Shown here piece after piece: positions 10,869 through 20,994 of a stretch of 64,000 bases of DNA (position 1 is the stretch's first letter; the number at the start of each line of letters is the position of its first letter). The notes under the pieces were generated by a model. That model searched no databases and was not told the origin of the DNA. It saw only the letters and a program-made list of their open reading frames with translations. Origin of the DNA: an uncultured bacterium (GTDB taxonomy: Bacteria > Cyanobacteriota > Vampirovibrionia > Gastranaerophilales > Gastranaerophilaceae); contig CAMPBE010000004.1 of assembly GCA_946636615.1 (NCBI GenBank), forward strand, positions 1 through 64,000. Direction: 5' to 3'. A program made the translations under genes and the position numbers.

Positions 10869-11092
10869 TGTTTATTTGCAAAAATTGTAAATCCATTGAT
10901 AAATTTGAACTTATGTTTTCTCCCAACTATCAAGGAGAAAAGAGTTTTTTTCAAGAATATAACAAAAATGGTGACATTGAAATAACAGTAGACGGATACA
11001 AATTTATACCCGACTTACAATTTATGAATGAACACGCAGTATGTAAATATTGCGGACAGATATATATGTGGGACTACGAAGGTAAACTTTAG
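10868..11092 (+). CDS. Small zinc-ribbon-like protein
   Basis: CKNC...CKYC paired Cys motifs; TAATG overlap with the upstream ORF. Confidence 0.65.
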   Translation: MFICKNCKSIDKFELMFSPNYQGEKSFFQEYNKNGDIEITVDGYKFIPDLQFMNEHAVCKYCGQIYMWDYEGKL

Positions 11093-11101
11093 GAGAATAA
11101 T

Positions 11102-11797
11102 ATGAAAAGAGAAGGCAGAAAAAATGATGAGATGCGTAATATTAAATTTACAAAAGATTTCACAAAACATGCACTAGGTTCGGTACTTGTTGAATTTGGT
11201 GACACAAGAGTAATCACAACAGCATCAGTAGAAGAAGGTAAACCCAAATGGATGGACAAAGAAGATACAAGAGGTTGGGTGACTGCAGAATATTCTTTAT
11301 TACCATCAGCCCCAAATACAAGATGTCAGCGAGAAAGAACAAAAATTTCAGGAAGAACTCAAGAAATTCAAAGATTAATTGGAAGAAGCTTGAGAGCATG
11401 TGTTGATTTAGAAAAAATGCCTGATTTGACAATAACAATAGATGCTGATGTAATTCAAGCAGATGGCGGCACAAGAACAGCAAGCATTTGCGGAGGATTT
11501 TTAGCTTTAAAAATTGCTGTAGAAAAATTGCTTGCAAGCGGAACGTTAAAAGAAAATCCTATTATTGAGCCAATTGGTGCAATTTCTGCAGGCATAGTAG
11601 ACGGGGAAGTAAGATTAGATTTGGAATATATCGAAGATTCTATTGCTCAGGTTGATAGCAATATTGTTTTAACAAAAAGCGGGAAAATTATTGAATTTCA
11701 AACTACAGCAGAGGGTGCCCCTTATGAACAATCTGAAATGTTAAAAATCTTTAATGTTGCACAAGAAGGTATTAAAAAAATTATTGAAATGTATTAA
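11102..11797 (+). CDS. rph: Ribonuclease PH
   Basis: EFGDTRVITTASVEEGKPKW, GRTQEIQRLIGRSLRACVDL, DADVIQADGGTRTASI. Confidence 0.95.
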   Translation: MKREGRKNDEMRNIKFTKDFTKHALGSVLVEFGDTRVITTASVEEGKPKWMDKEDTRGWVTAEYSLLPSAPNTRCQRERTKISGRTQEIQRLIGRSLRACVDLEKMPDLTITIDADVIQADGGTRTASICGGFLALKIAVEKLLASGTLKENPIIEPIGAISAGIVDGEVRLDLEYIEDSIAQVDSNIVLTKSGKIIEFQTTAEGAPYEQSEMLKIFNVAQEGIKKIIEMY

Positions 11798-11909
11798 TTA
11801 GTCGAAAAATCGAACAATTGAATAGTTGGAGCTTTCAAATTTTATAAATAAAAAATTTGCAAAATTTCAACTGTTTAAGTATAATATTTTTGTAAAAGGA
11901 GAGAAAATT

Positions 11910-12209
11910 ATGAAAAAAACATTAGTAGCTTTAATGGCAGTAGTTATGTTATCAACAACAGCAGTTTATGCAGCTAACCCTGTATCTAATTGGTTAAACA
12001 AAACTGCAGATTCAATCGAATCAACAAATAAATCAGTAAAAGCTGAAGAACAATCTTGGATTTCTCAATGGAAAGCAAAAAGAGCTGAAGCTAAAGCAAA
12101 AAGAGATGCACAAGAAGCTCAGGCAAAAGCAAAACAAGCAGCTTTTAACAAAGAAGTAAAAGAGACAAAAAATGCATTCAAAAGATTGTTTACTTGGGAT
12201 TGGAACTAA
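11910..12209 (+). CDS. Small secreted Ala/Lys/Glu-rich protein
   Basis: Signal peptide MKKTLVALMAVVMLSTTAVYA; start refined from ORF 11826..12209 with GGAGAG upstream. Confidence 0.7.
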   Translation: MKKTLVALMAVVMLSTTAVYAANPVSNWLNKTADSIESTNKSVKAEEQSWISQWKAKRAEAKAKRDAQEAQAKAKQAAFNKEVKETKNAFKRLFTWDWN

Positions 12210-12231
12210 TAATTAAATAGTTACAATTATT

Positions 12232-12265
12232 AAAAAAGACATCTCTTTTAGAGGTGTCTTTTTTG
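12232..12265 (+). terminator. Rho-independent terminator
   Basis: aaaaaagacatctcttttagaggtgtcttttttgc. Confidence 0.85.
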
Positions 12266-12296
12266 CATTAAAAAATTGTTGTGCTACAATCATCGT

Positions 12297-13883
12297 ATGC
12301 AAACTTTAATTAAAACACTGACCGGAGCACAATTAATTATACAGACCCTGAAAGAATTAGGTGTAGATAGTATATTTGGCTATCCGGGAAGTGTCATTCT
12401 AAATTTATATAATGAATTATCAAAACAAAGCGACATAAAGCACATTCTTACTCGTCACGAGCAGGCTGCTTGTCACGCAGCAGACGGTTATGCCAGAGCT
12501 TCTGGTAAATGTGGTGTTGTGCTTGTTACAGCGGGACCTGGAGCAACAAATATTGTTACAGGACTTGCAAATGCTTATCTTGATTGTTCTCCTATAATTG
12601 CAATTACCGGTCAGGTCGCTTCTCAAAAATTAAACAAAGAAGCTTTTCAAAAAGTCAACATTACTGATATTACCAAAACCTGCACAAAAAAGAACTTTCA
12701 AGTTTCAAATATAAATGAATTACAAAAAACTATAATTGAGGCATATAATGTTGCGATGTCAGGAAGAAAAGGGCCTGTTCTTATCGACATTACAAAAGAT
12801 GTACTTTCTTCTACCATTACAAGTACAACAGAAAATACTATATTAAATTCTGAACAATTATATTCTGTTAATATTCAAGGAGCAGTCGATTTATTAAATA
12901 AATCAACAAAACCTGTAATAATTTCCGGCGGAGGCGCTCCAACAAAAGCTGTTAAAGCGATTTCGGAAAAATTAAATATTCCAATTGTCAGAACAATGAT
13001 GGGATATGTTGATTCCAAAAATTATATTGGAATGATAGGCATATATGGAGATAAAAAAGCAAATAAAATTGTCCGAGAAAGCGATTTAATTTTTGCAATA
13101 GGAACAAGATTAAACGACAGGGTAACAAGTTGTTTTAAAGCTGAAGATTTTTGCAACAAACTTCTATACCTTGATATAAAACCATCAATTATAGATGCAA
13201 AAATAAAACTTGTCGGAGATGCTGAAATTTTATTAGACCAAATAAGAGAACAAGTTCAGCAATCAGAGAACAAAATCTGGCTTGATTATGCAAAAAGCAT
13301 GAAAACTGTTGAAAATGTCAGACGTTCGAATCTTTTGCATTCATTTGATGTGATAAATGAAATACAAAAATACAAACAGGATTTGACAGTCACTACTGAA
13401 GTCGGTCAACATCAAATCCTCGCAGCAAAAACACTTAGATTTAATTCAAAAAATAAATTTATCACCTCCGGCGGTTTGGGCACAATGGGCTTTGGTTTTC
13501 CTGCAGCAATAGGCGCTAGCGTTGCACAAAACAAGTCAAAAGTTATCTGTATAGCAGGTGACGGTTCTTTTCAAATGAACATGCAAGAACTTGCAACTTG
13601 TATTCAGTACAAGCTGCCAATTAAGATATTTATTCTGAACAACGGTTATTTAGGTATGGTAAGGCAAATACAGGAAAATAATTTTGATGAAAATTATTTT
13701 GCAACAAAGCTCACAAATCCTGATTTTGTAAAACTTGCTCAAAGTTATGGCGCAATGGGCATAAGAGTAGAAAAAATGGCAGATTTAAAACCGGCAATAG
13801 AAAAAGCTTTATCGTCAGAATTACCTGCAATTATTGATTGTATTGTTGAACCAATGGAACTTATTGATTATCAGTCCATTTGA
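12297..13883 (+). CDS. ilvB: Acetolactate synthase large subunit-like ThDP enzyme
   Basis: GYPGSVILNLYNEL, RHEQAACHAADGYARASGKCGV, VTAGPGATNIVTGLANAYLDCSP, GDGSFQMNMQELAT; start refined to MQTLIKT. Confidence 0.88.
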   Translation: MQTLIKTLTGAQLIIQTLKELGVDSIFGYPGSVILNLYNELSKQSDIKHILTRHEQAACHAADGYARASGKCGVVLVTAGPGATNIVTGLANAYLDCSPIIAITGQVASQKLNKEAFQKVNITDITKTCTKKNFQVSNINELQKTIIEAYNVAMSGRKGPVLIDITKDVLSSTITSTTENTILNSEQLYSVNIQGAVDLLNKSTKPVIISGGGAPTKAVKAISEKLNIPIVRTMMGYVDSKNYIGMIGIYGDKKANKIVRESDLIFAIGTRLNDRVTSCFKAEDFCNKLLYLDIKPSIIDAKIKLVGDAEILLDQIREQVQQSENKIWLDYAKSMKTVENVRRSNLLHSFDVINEIQKYKQDLTVTTEVGQHQILAAKTLRFNSKNKFITSGGLGTMGFGFPAAIGASVAQNKSKVICIAGDGSFQMNMQELATCIQYKLPIKIFILNNGYLGMVRQIQENNFDENYFATKLTNPDFVKLAQSYGAMGIRVEKMADLKPAIEKALSSELPAIIDCIVEPMELIDYQSI

Positions 13884-14470
13884 TTATAAACTTTTCTGAT
13901 TTCCTGAATATCTTGCCACATAAGCCACTTTGGAGAGCCCTTTTCTCTGGAATCATTTCGCAACAGATATGACGGATGAAATATTGGCATCATTTTTGAA
14001 TTGTTAGGACCTGCAAACCATTTCCCTCTGATTTTTGTGATACCTAATTTTGTATCCAAAAAAGATTGAACGGCAACTCGACCACATAAAAGTATAATTC
14101 TCGGTTTTAAAATCTCTACTTGAGCATCGAGATATTCACGACAAGCCGCTTTTTCGTCAGGCAGCGGATCTCTGTTTTCAGGTGGCCTGCATTTTAAAGT
14201 GTTGCAAATATAAACATCTTTTTGTCTTGAAAACCCGACAGATTCCAAAATTTTGTCAAGTAATTGCCCTGCTTTTCCAACAAAAGGTTCTCCTTTTTGG
14301 TCTTCATAATATCCAGGAGCTTCACCTATAAGCATAAGCTTATGATTCGGTACGCCCGCCGAAAAAACTGTTTTTGTCTTTGTTTTGCACAATGAACATT
14401 TTTGACAGTTTCGGCATTTAACGAAAACTTCATTTAACTTATCTTTTTCTTCTTGAGTCGCTTCATACAT
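13871..14470 (-). CDS. Type-4-like (Fe-S) uracil-DNA glycosylase, copy 2
   Basis: CRNCQKCSLC, GEAPGYYEDQKGEPFVGKAGQLLD, NTLKCRPPENRDP; paralogue of 2905..3570. Confidence 0.9.
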   Translation of the reverse strand: MYEATQEEKDKLNEVFVKCRNCQKCSLCKTKTKTVFSAGVPNHKLMLIGEAPGYYEDQKGEPFVGKAGQLLDKILESVGFSRQKDVYICNTLKCRPPENRDPLPDEKAACREYLDAQVEILKPRIILLCGRVAVQSFLDTKLGITKIRGKWFAGPNNSKMMPIFHPSYLLRNDSREKGSPKWLMWQDIQEIRKVYNQMD

Positions 14471-14475
14471 AATTA

Positions 14476-15804
14476 CTATTCTTCCGGAGTGAGAATTGAA
14501 ATTACAGCGTTATTTAAACTTAGATATTTTTTAATAGTATTTTCCAAATCTTCAATAGTTATAGAATCCAAATCACTCAAATAATCTTCAACGAGTTTTA
14601 AATCTTCGCAAACAGTCATATAGTAACCTATTGTTTCACCAATTTCAGAAACAGTTTCCGCTGCATAAGCAAATCTTGATTTAATTTTCTTTTTAGCTTT
14701 TTCAAGTTCTTCTGTTGTAATTTTATTGGAGACAAGTTTCTCAACTTCATTTTTTACAAGTTGAATAGCTTCATCTTTTTTTTCAGGTTTAAAATTAGCC
14801 TGCACAAAGAAATTGTTACCATCTTTAAATTGATAATGTTCACAATTTGCCATGTTAAATATTTGTTCCGGCAATTTTTCAATCAAGTTTTGGTACATCC
14901 TTGAGCTTGTGCTGTCGCCAAGAATAATGCTTATTATATCGAGTTCAATATTTTCTTTTAATTGAGCTGCTTTTGGCCCAAGCCATCCCATCATCATATA
15001 TGAGGTATTAACTTTTCCTGTATTTTCAATATAAACAGTTTTATCGCAAGGCTTGTCGATTTCAAATTCTTTTTTAGGAGCATTTGCTCTACCCTTGAAA
15101 TCAAATTCTTTTTCAACTTTCTTTAATATTTCTTCTTTATTAAAATCACCAACTATAATTGTTGTCATATTTTCAGGTGAATAAAAAGTCTTGTAATAAT
15201 TCATTATTTCTTCTTGTGTTACTTGAGAAATTATTTCCGGAGTACCTATTACATCTCTTTTATATGGATGTTTTTTGTACATATTGTAATTGCAAGCATT
15301 ATAGACCTTGGTCCAATTTTGATCTTTTCTCATTCTTATTTCTTCAATAACAACGTGACGTTCTCTCTTGTCAGTCACTTTCGGATTGTTTAAATCAAAA
15401 GGAGCACCTATTTCTTCTTCAGGGAAAACAGGATCAAGCATCATATCCGCATGAAGTTCAATTGCCAAATTCAAATCTTTGCAATTTTCACCTTTAGGTA
15501 AAGTAACATAATAAAAAGTATAATCTTTCCAAGTTGCAGCGTTTACTATTGCCCCTTTAGCTTCCAAAGTTTTGTCAAAATATCCGGCTTTATGTTTATG
15601 AGTTCCTTTAAACATCAGATGCTCTACAAAATGAGAAATTCCGTTAATTTTATCGTCTTCGTTAATTGAACCTGTTTTTACCCAAGTACTAACATTGACC
15701 AATTCACCTTCTTTATGAGCAAGTACTATTTTATGCCCATTTTCTCTTTCATAAATTTCTACATCTTCTGTTAAATATGGATATTTGACTATTGATTTTT
15801 TCAT
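14476..15804 (-). CDS. M16-family zinc peptidase
   Basis: HFVEHLMFKGT (HxxEH motif) and a downstream conserved Glu region; M16 fold pattern. Confidence 0.92.
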   Translation of the reverse strand: MKKSIVKYPYLTEDVEIYERENGHKIVLAHKEGELVNVSTWVKTGSINEDDKINGISHFVEHLMFKGTHKHKAGYFDKTLEAKGAIVNAATWKDYTFYYVTLPKGENCKDLNLAIELHADMMLDPVFPEEEIGAPFDLNNPKVTDKRERHVVIEEIRMRKDQNWTKVYNACNYNMYKKHPYKRDVIGTPEIISQVTQEEIMNYYKTFYSPENMTTIIVGDFNKEEILKKVEKEFDFKGRANAPKKEFEIDKPCDKTVYIENTGKVNTSYMMMGWLGPKAAQLKENIELDIISIILGDSTSSRMYQNLIEKLPEQIFNMANCEHYQFKDGNNFFVQANFKPEKKDEAIQLVKNEVEKLVSNKITTEELEKAKKKIKSRFAYAAETVSEIGETIGYYMTVCEDLKLVEDYLSDLDSITIEDLENTIKKYLSLNNAVISILTPEE

Positions 15805-15944
15805 ATTTTTTCCTCTACGTATAAACTATACAATAAAAACTCTTTTCTGTCATGAATAAAAATAATATTTATTATGTAAAATAATATGATTGATAAATTG
15901 GATTTTTGTCAAAATTTTTGTTCGTGATAAAATTATCTTGTAAT

Positions 15945-16949
15945 ATGTTTATAAATAAGGAACAATTAAAATCATATATAAATAAATTAAGCGAACCAAA
16001 AGTATTGGTAGTTGGAGATCTAGCCATAGATGAAATGATATATGGTGATGCTGAAAGAATTTCCAGAGAAGCTCCTGTGTTGATTTTACGTCATTCTGCG
16101 ACAAAACTTATTCTTGGTGCAGCTTCCAATGCTGCGCATAATGTTTCAACATTAAATAGTGGAAAAGTTAGTGTTATTGGAGTTTGTGGAGATGATTTTC
16201 AGGCAACGCAATTGAGAGAAACTTTTGAGAAAGCAAACGTAAATTGTGGAAGACTTGTTGTAGACCCTACGAGAAAAACGACGACAAAAACCAGAATCTC
16301 CGGTTCTATAACTACTTCAATTACTCAGCAAATTGTTAGAATCGACAGACAAACAAACGGATTTTTAAGCCCTGAAATTGAAGAAGAATTATTGAAACAG
16401 ATTGAAAGAGCCATCCCTGAACATGATGCAATAATTCTTTCAAACTATCATATAGGTACATTAACACCTAAAATTATTAGAGAAACAATAAGGTTAGCGA
16501 ATGAATTTAATAAAATAATTGTTGTAGATGCTCAAAAAGATTTATTTGAATATAAAAATATAACTTCTATGACTCCGAATTTACCTGATACCGAAAAATC
16601 TGTTGGTTTTAGTATAGAGTCTGAAGAAGATTTGCAAAAAGCCGGTGATAAATTATTAAAAGAAACAAATTCTAAATCAATACTTATTACCTGTGGTGCT
16701 GATGGCATGTTCGTTGCACGTGCACACGATAATTACACAAAGATACCTGTGTTTAATAAGTCTGAGGTATTTGATGTAACAGGTGCCGGCGACACTGTTA
16801 CGGCTGTTTATACATTGGCTTTGGCTACGGGTGCTGATCCTGCTTATGCTGCTATAATCGGTAATATTGCGGCAAGTATTGTCGTTAGACAATTTGGCTG
16901 TGCAACTACTACTATAGAAGAAATTCTTAATGCTGTAGAAAATTTATAG
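15945..16949 (+). CDS. rfaE1: ADP-heptose pathway kinase (RfaE/HldE domain I-like, PfkB family)
   Basis: VVGDLAIDEMIYGDAERISREAPVLILR, GAASNAAHNVSTL, DVTGAGDTVTAVYTLALATGA. Confidence 0.85.
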   Translation: MFINKEQLKSYINKLSEPKVLVVGDLAIDEMIYGDAERISREAPVLILRHSATKLILGAASNAAHNVSTLNSGKVSVIGVCGDDFQATQLRETFEKANVNCGRLVVDPTRKTTTKTRISGSITTSITQQIVRIDRQTNGFLSPEIEEELLKQIERAIPEHDAIILSNYHIGTLTPKIIRETIRLANEFNKIIVVDAQKDLFEYKNITSMTPNLPDTEKSVGFSIESEEDLQKAGDKLLKETNSKSILITCGADGMFVARAHDNYTKIPVFNKSEVFDVTGAGDTVTAVYTLALATGADPAYAAIIGNIAASIVVRQFGCATTTIEEILNAVENL

Positions 16950-16961
16950 GAGAGAATTTTT

Positions 16962-17528
16962 ATGGAAAAATTTATTGAAATAATTAAGAAATTTAGACCT
17001 GTAGATTCTATTATTATAATTGGAGTTATTTTGGCGCTTATTGTCGGATTTTTTACTTATAAAAATTTTCGACAAACTGCAGATAAACAAATTGAAGCAA
17101 CTTCAAAAATATCGTTTCAGGTATTTATTAGAGGGGTTACATTAACCGGATCTGAAATTCCTTTGAGTGCAAACGAAAAAACATTTATTAGTATAAGAAA
17201 TGTGCCGTATTCTGATTTAGATATTTTAAATGTAAAAGCTGAAAGAAAAAAGGTGGTATTGCCGACTGTAAGTAATAAAAAATATTTGATTGTAGAAGAT
17301 GTATCTCAGGCAAATATGTACGATATTACGGTTACATTGACAGATACTGCCAAAATCACAAAAGATGGGGCTGTTGTTGGCGGTAACAAGATAAAAATGG
17401 GATTGCCGATTACTTTAGAGGGAAAAGATTACAAATTTAACGGAACTGTTTCAGATTTAAAAGTAATGCCGGATACAAATAATCAACAACTTCAAAATAC
17501 GATTAGCACTAACGATGATGTTCAATAA
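16962..17528 (+). CDS. DUF4330-like membrane-anchored protein
   Basis: Single N-terminal transmembrane segment; overall pattern resembles cyanobacterial DUF4330 proteins. Confidence 0.6.
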   Translation: MEKFIEIIKKFRPVDSIIIIGVILALIVGFFTYKNFRQTADKQIEATSKISFQVFIRGVTLTGSEIPLSANEKTFISIRNVPYSDLDILNVKAERKKVVLPTVSNKKYLIVEDVSQANMYDITVTLTDTAKITKDGAVVGGNKIKMGLPITLEGKDYKFNGTVSDLKVMPDTNNQQLQNTISTNDDVQ

Positions 17529-18984
17529 TATATTAAGATTTACTCAGGAAAAAACAAAGATGATGTATGAAAACAGCTTATTTTTACAAAATATAGATAA
17601 GCTGATTTTCATATCAATATTACTCGTGTTTTTTGCATCTACGGTTATGTCTTCTGATGTAATCGGTTTTATTGCGTTAATAACTGTTTTTTTATCGTTT
17701 GTAAAAATATTTACAAAACCGGATGAAAAATTGGAGTGCAAAACCTTTGAACTTTGGCTTTTGGCATATTTTATGATTGTGATAATAAGCCTTGCGGGTT
17801 CGACTTTGTTTTATTTAAGCCTGAAAGGATTTTTCAAAACTTTCACATACTTGGCGTTTTATGTATCTGTCGCACAATATTTAAAAAATAACAAGTCGAA
17901 AATCCCATATATTTTGGGTGCAATCGGGGCATGTGTGAGTTTTGAAGCAGTAATCGGACTTATGCAGAATTTTTCGCAAGTTTCGGAAATCTCGACATGG
18001 CAAGATGTTTCTAATCTTAATCCTGAGGAGGTCATGACAAGAGTTTACGGGACTTTAAAACCGCTTAATCCAAATTTGTTAGGCGGATATTTTGTTGCAG
18101 GAATACCGGCTTTGTTCGGTTTATCGGCATATTTATTTGTAGATAAGCAAGAAGCGTCATTGCGAGGAGATGATATTAGGACTTTATCCCCTCTAAAATT
18201 ATTATTAAACAATTGTTATGAGATTCTTCGGCAGTCTGTCATTCTGAGCGCAGCGAAGAATCTCATAACTTATCTGCCTCAGAATGACCGAAATGATAGA
18301 GAAACAAAACCTCTTTTAGGAGAGGGGCTAATCGTTCTCTTATTTGCAATTCTTTCTACAATAGTCTTGTTTTTGACAGGTTGCAGGGGCTCATATATAG
18401 GTATGTTTGTTATAATTTGTGGAATTTTTGCTGTGTCTGCAAAATTTTTATGGAAAAATTATAAAAACGTATTTTTGCCAATTATAGGTGCGGTTGTTGC
18501 TTTATTTACAAGTGCAATACTTTTTGTATCTTCATTGAGAGCAAGAGTTTTTTCAATATTTGCAATGCGTCAGGATTCTTCAAATTCTTTCAGGTTCAAC
18601 GTGTATCATTCTTCCTTAGATATGTTTAAAGACAATTGGCTTTTGGGTATTGGGATTGGAAATCAAAATTTCAGAGAGATATACGGACTTTATATGAAAA
18701 CAGGCTTTGATGCTTTGAGTGCGTATAATATATTTTTGGAAATTGCTGTAGAAAGCGGTATTTTTGCTTTGATTGCATTTGTTGGCTTTTTGATTGTTTT
18801 AATAAAAGACGGAATAACATATATTTTAAAATCAACGGATACCAAATCTGTTGTAATACTTTCTTGTGCACTAATATCAATATTTGCAGTATGTGTTCAC
18901 GGACTTGTCGATACTGTATTTTTCCGCCCGCAAATTCAGTTTGTTTTTTGGACTATGGTTGCAATTATAAGAGCACTTGTCTAA
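17515..18984 (+). CDS. O-antigen ligase/Wzy/IctB-like membrane protein
   Basis: Multi-pass; FLTGCRGSYIGMFVIICGI and GIGIGNQNFREIYGLYM typical of Wzy_C family; contains repeat-derived in-frame segment. Confidence 0.8.
   Translation: MMFNNILRFTQEKTKMMYENSLFLQNIDKLIFISILLVFFASTVMSSDVIGFIALITVFLSFVKIFTKPDEKLECKTFELWLLAYFMIVIISLAGSTLFYLSLKGFFKTFTYLAFYVSVAQYLKNNKSKIPYILGAIGACVSFEAVIGLMQNFSQVSEISTWQDVSNLNPEEVMTRVYGTLKPLNPNLLGGYFVAGIPALFGLSAYLFVDKQEASLRGDDIRTLSPLKLLLNNCYEILRQSVILSAAKNLITYLPQNDRNDRETKPLLGEGLIVLLFAILSTIVLFLTGCRGSYIGMFVIICGIFAVSAKFLWKNYKNVFLPIIGAVVALFTSAILFVSSLRARVFSIFAMRQDSSNSFRFNVYHSSLDMFKDNWLLGIGIGNQNFREIYGLYMKTGFDALSAYNIFLEIAVESGIFALIAFVGFLIVLIKDGITYILKSTDTKSVVILSCALISIFAVCVHGLVDTVFFRPQIQFVFWTMVAIIRALV
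18150..18328. repeat. Palindromic-repeat mosaic inside the Wzy-like CDS
   Basis: gcgtcattgcgaggag; gagattcttcgg..tcattctgagcgcagcgaagaatctc..cctcagaatgac; cctcttttaggagagggg. Shares boxes with other repeats in this window. Confidence 0.75.
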
Positions 18985-19059
18985 TATTAAACTTATATAA
19001 AGGCATGGAAAACCTGTGATACACTATAATCATAGAGGTAAAATTAGAAGGAGATTAAT

Positions 19060-20184
19060 ATGATACCTATTTTGGATTCTAAACGTCAGTACGCAACTAT
19101 TGGTGCGGAAGTTGAAAAGGCTGTTTGCGAAGTTTTGCGTTCAGGTTCTTATATTTTAGGACCTAACACAAAGGCTTTTGAGCAAGAAATGGCAGATTTT
19201 TATGGATGTAAATATACAGTTGGCTTAAACTCAGGTACAGATGCATTGCATATTGCATTAAGAGCATTGGATATCGGAAAAGGGGATGAAGTTATTACTG
19301 TTGCATTTACATTCGTTGCAACAACAGAAGCTATCGGAATCGTTGGTGCAAAACCTGTTTTTGTTGATATTGATGAAAATACATTTAATATGGATGCTTC
19401 TAAATTGGAAGCAGCAATTACCCCAAGAACAAAGGCTATCATTCCTGTTCATTTGTACGGTCAACCTTGTGATATGGACACTATTATGTCTGTTGCTAAA
19501 AAGCATAACTTACACGTTATTGAAGACTGCTGTCAGGCAGTAGGTGCTTTATACAAAGGTAAAATGGTTGGTACATTTGGTGACTTTGGCTGCTTGAGCT
19601 TCTACCCGACTAAAAATTTAGGCGGTATGGGCGATGGCGGTTTATTGATGACAAATAGCGAGTCATTAAGAAATAGAGCCGTTGCTTTGAGAAACCACGG
19701 CGGTGCTGTTCGTTATCACCATGACGAAATCGGTGTTAACAGTCGTCTTGATGAAATTCAATCTGCTATTTTGAGAGTAAAACTTCCTCACATAAAAGAT
19801 TGGAATGAAGCAAGAAGAGCTCATGCATATTACTATAATGAATTGTTCAAAGATTGTGCTGATGTTCAAACTCCAAAAGAATTGGACGGAACATATTGTG
19901 TTTACCACCAATATACAGTTAAAATTCCTAACCGTGATGAAGTTCATAAAATGCTTCAGGAACGTGGAATTGGTGCGATGCTTTATTATCCAATTCCTTT
20001 GCATTTGCAAAAAGTTCATGAATACTTGGGCGTAGGAAAAGGCTCATTACCTGTATCTGAAAAGAATACAGAAATGGTAATTTCACTGCCTATGTTCCCT
20101 GAATTGACAGAAGAAGAACAAAGAACAGTTGCTTCAACTTTGATTGATTGTATTGAAAAATCAAAATCAAAAGTTGGTGTGTAG
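19060..20184 (+). CDS. DegT/DnrJ/EryC1/StrS-family aminotransferase
   Basis: NSGTDALHIALRALDIGKGDEVIT, EDCCQAVGALYKGKMVGTFGDFGCLSFYPTKNLGGMGDGG. Confidence 0.93.
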   Translation: MIPILDSKRQYATIGAEVEKAVCEVLRSGSYILGPNTKAFEQEMADFYGCKYTVGLNSGTDALHIALRALDIGKGDEVITVAFTFVATTEAIGIVGAKPVFVDIDENTFNMDASKLEAAITPRTKAIIPVHLYGQPCDMDTIMSVAKKHNLHVIEDCCQAVGALYKGKMVGTFGDFGCLSFYPTKNLGGMGDGGLLMTNSESLRNRAVALRNHGGAVRYHHDEIGVNSRLDEIQSAILRVKLPHIKDWNEARRAHAYYYNELFKDCADVQTPKELDGTYCVYHQYTVKIPNRDEVHKMLQERGIGAMLYYPIPLHLQKVHEYLGVGKGSLPVSEKNTEMVISLPMFPELTEEEQRTVASTLIDCIEKSKSKVGV

Positions 20185-20190
20185 TAATAT

Positions 20191-20268
20191 GTTATTCTGA
20201 GGGTTTTAACCCGAAGTATCTCATAAAATTAAGCTTTAAGAGATTCTTCGCTTCGCTCGGAATGACAA
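20191..20268. repeat. REP-like palindromic repeat
   Basis: ttattctgagg...gagattcttcgcttcgctcggaatgac. Confidence 0.65.
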
Positions 20269-20280
20269 TGTTAATAACTA

Positions 20281-20315
20281 AAACGGCGATATCAAATATA
20301 GATGTCGCCGTTTTT
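20281..20315. terminator. Rho-independent terminator
   Basis: aaacggcgatatcaaatatagatgtcgccgttttt. Confidence 0.8.
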
Positions 20316-20667
20316 ATGCTAATTTAAAAAATATGGTTCCCATGCCTTTTTCCTGGTACATTTGTTTAGTTTTTTCTTCACCTGCAATACCGTTGGTTCC
20401 TGAGGTGTTTATAAACAGATAGTTTCTTGCAACTTCGAATGCATATTCATTGTTGCCATATGCGTCAGATTGGCTCCACCCGGCGACATTTCCCGCATAT
20501 TTTGCGCTTTCATCAGGTTTTGTAATATAAGGTGCTGTTTCTGGGTCTACAGGTGCATATGGTTTTTTGGTATCAAAAGTATCTACACCGTCAACAGTAC
20601 CGTTTGAAGGTTTGTTGTCAGCTGTAGTTGCTATTCCTGTTATTGCTATTTGATCCTGATATCCCAT
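20314..20667 (-). CDS. Hypothetical protein
   Basis: Complete 117-aa ORF, same strand and 9 nt from the next ORF. Confidence 0.65.
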   Translation of the reverse strand: MGYQDQIAITGIATTADNKPSNGTVDGVDTFDTKKPYAPVDPETAPYITKPDESAKYAGNVAGWSQSDAYGNNEYAFEVARNYLFINTSGTNGIAGEEKTKQMYQEKGMGTIFFKLA

Positions 20668-20676
20668 TCTATCCTC

Positions 20677-20994
20677 TTATGCCATAAACATTGCAGTGCG
20701 TGTTGGAGGAACTAGTTCTCCATCCTCATTCATCTGATATCTACAATGTGAGTTTAAAGCTCCGTTTCCTTTATCTAAACAGTTTAAACCAGCGGTAAAT
20801 AAGTTATATCCGTCACCAATTCCGGGTTCAATATAGCTGAAACCTTCAAGAGTTGATCTTTCTGCTGTTATTAAACCAAATCTTGCGTATGCGCTTTCTG
20901 CTGCACCTGTTGTGATACTTGCTAATGAAAGTGTTACCGGGTTTACCCTTGTTGTTGTAGGTCCTTGTACTGCACCTATTGCTTGTTCGCCCAT
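20677..20994 (-). CDS. Hypothetical protein
   Basis: Complete 105-aa ORF upstream of 20314..20667; likely co-transcribed. Confidence 0.65.
   Translation of the reverse strand: MGEQAIGAVQGPTTTRVNPVTLSLASITTGAAESAYARFGLITAERSTLEGFSYIEPGIGDGYNLFTAGLNCLDKGNGALNSHCRYQMNEDGELVPPTRTAMFMA

Noticed and set aside
19200-20035. Several ORFs within and antisense to the DegT aminotransferase gene
   Set aside because: Overlap a confident CDS in alternative frames with no family signal.
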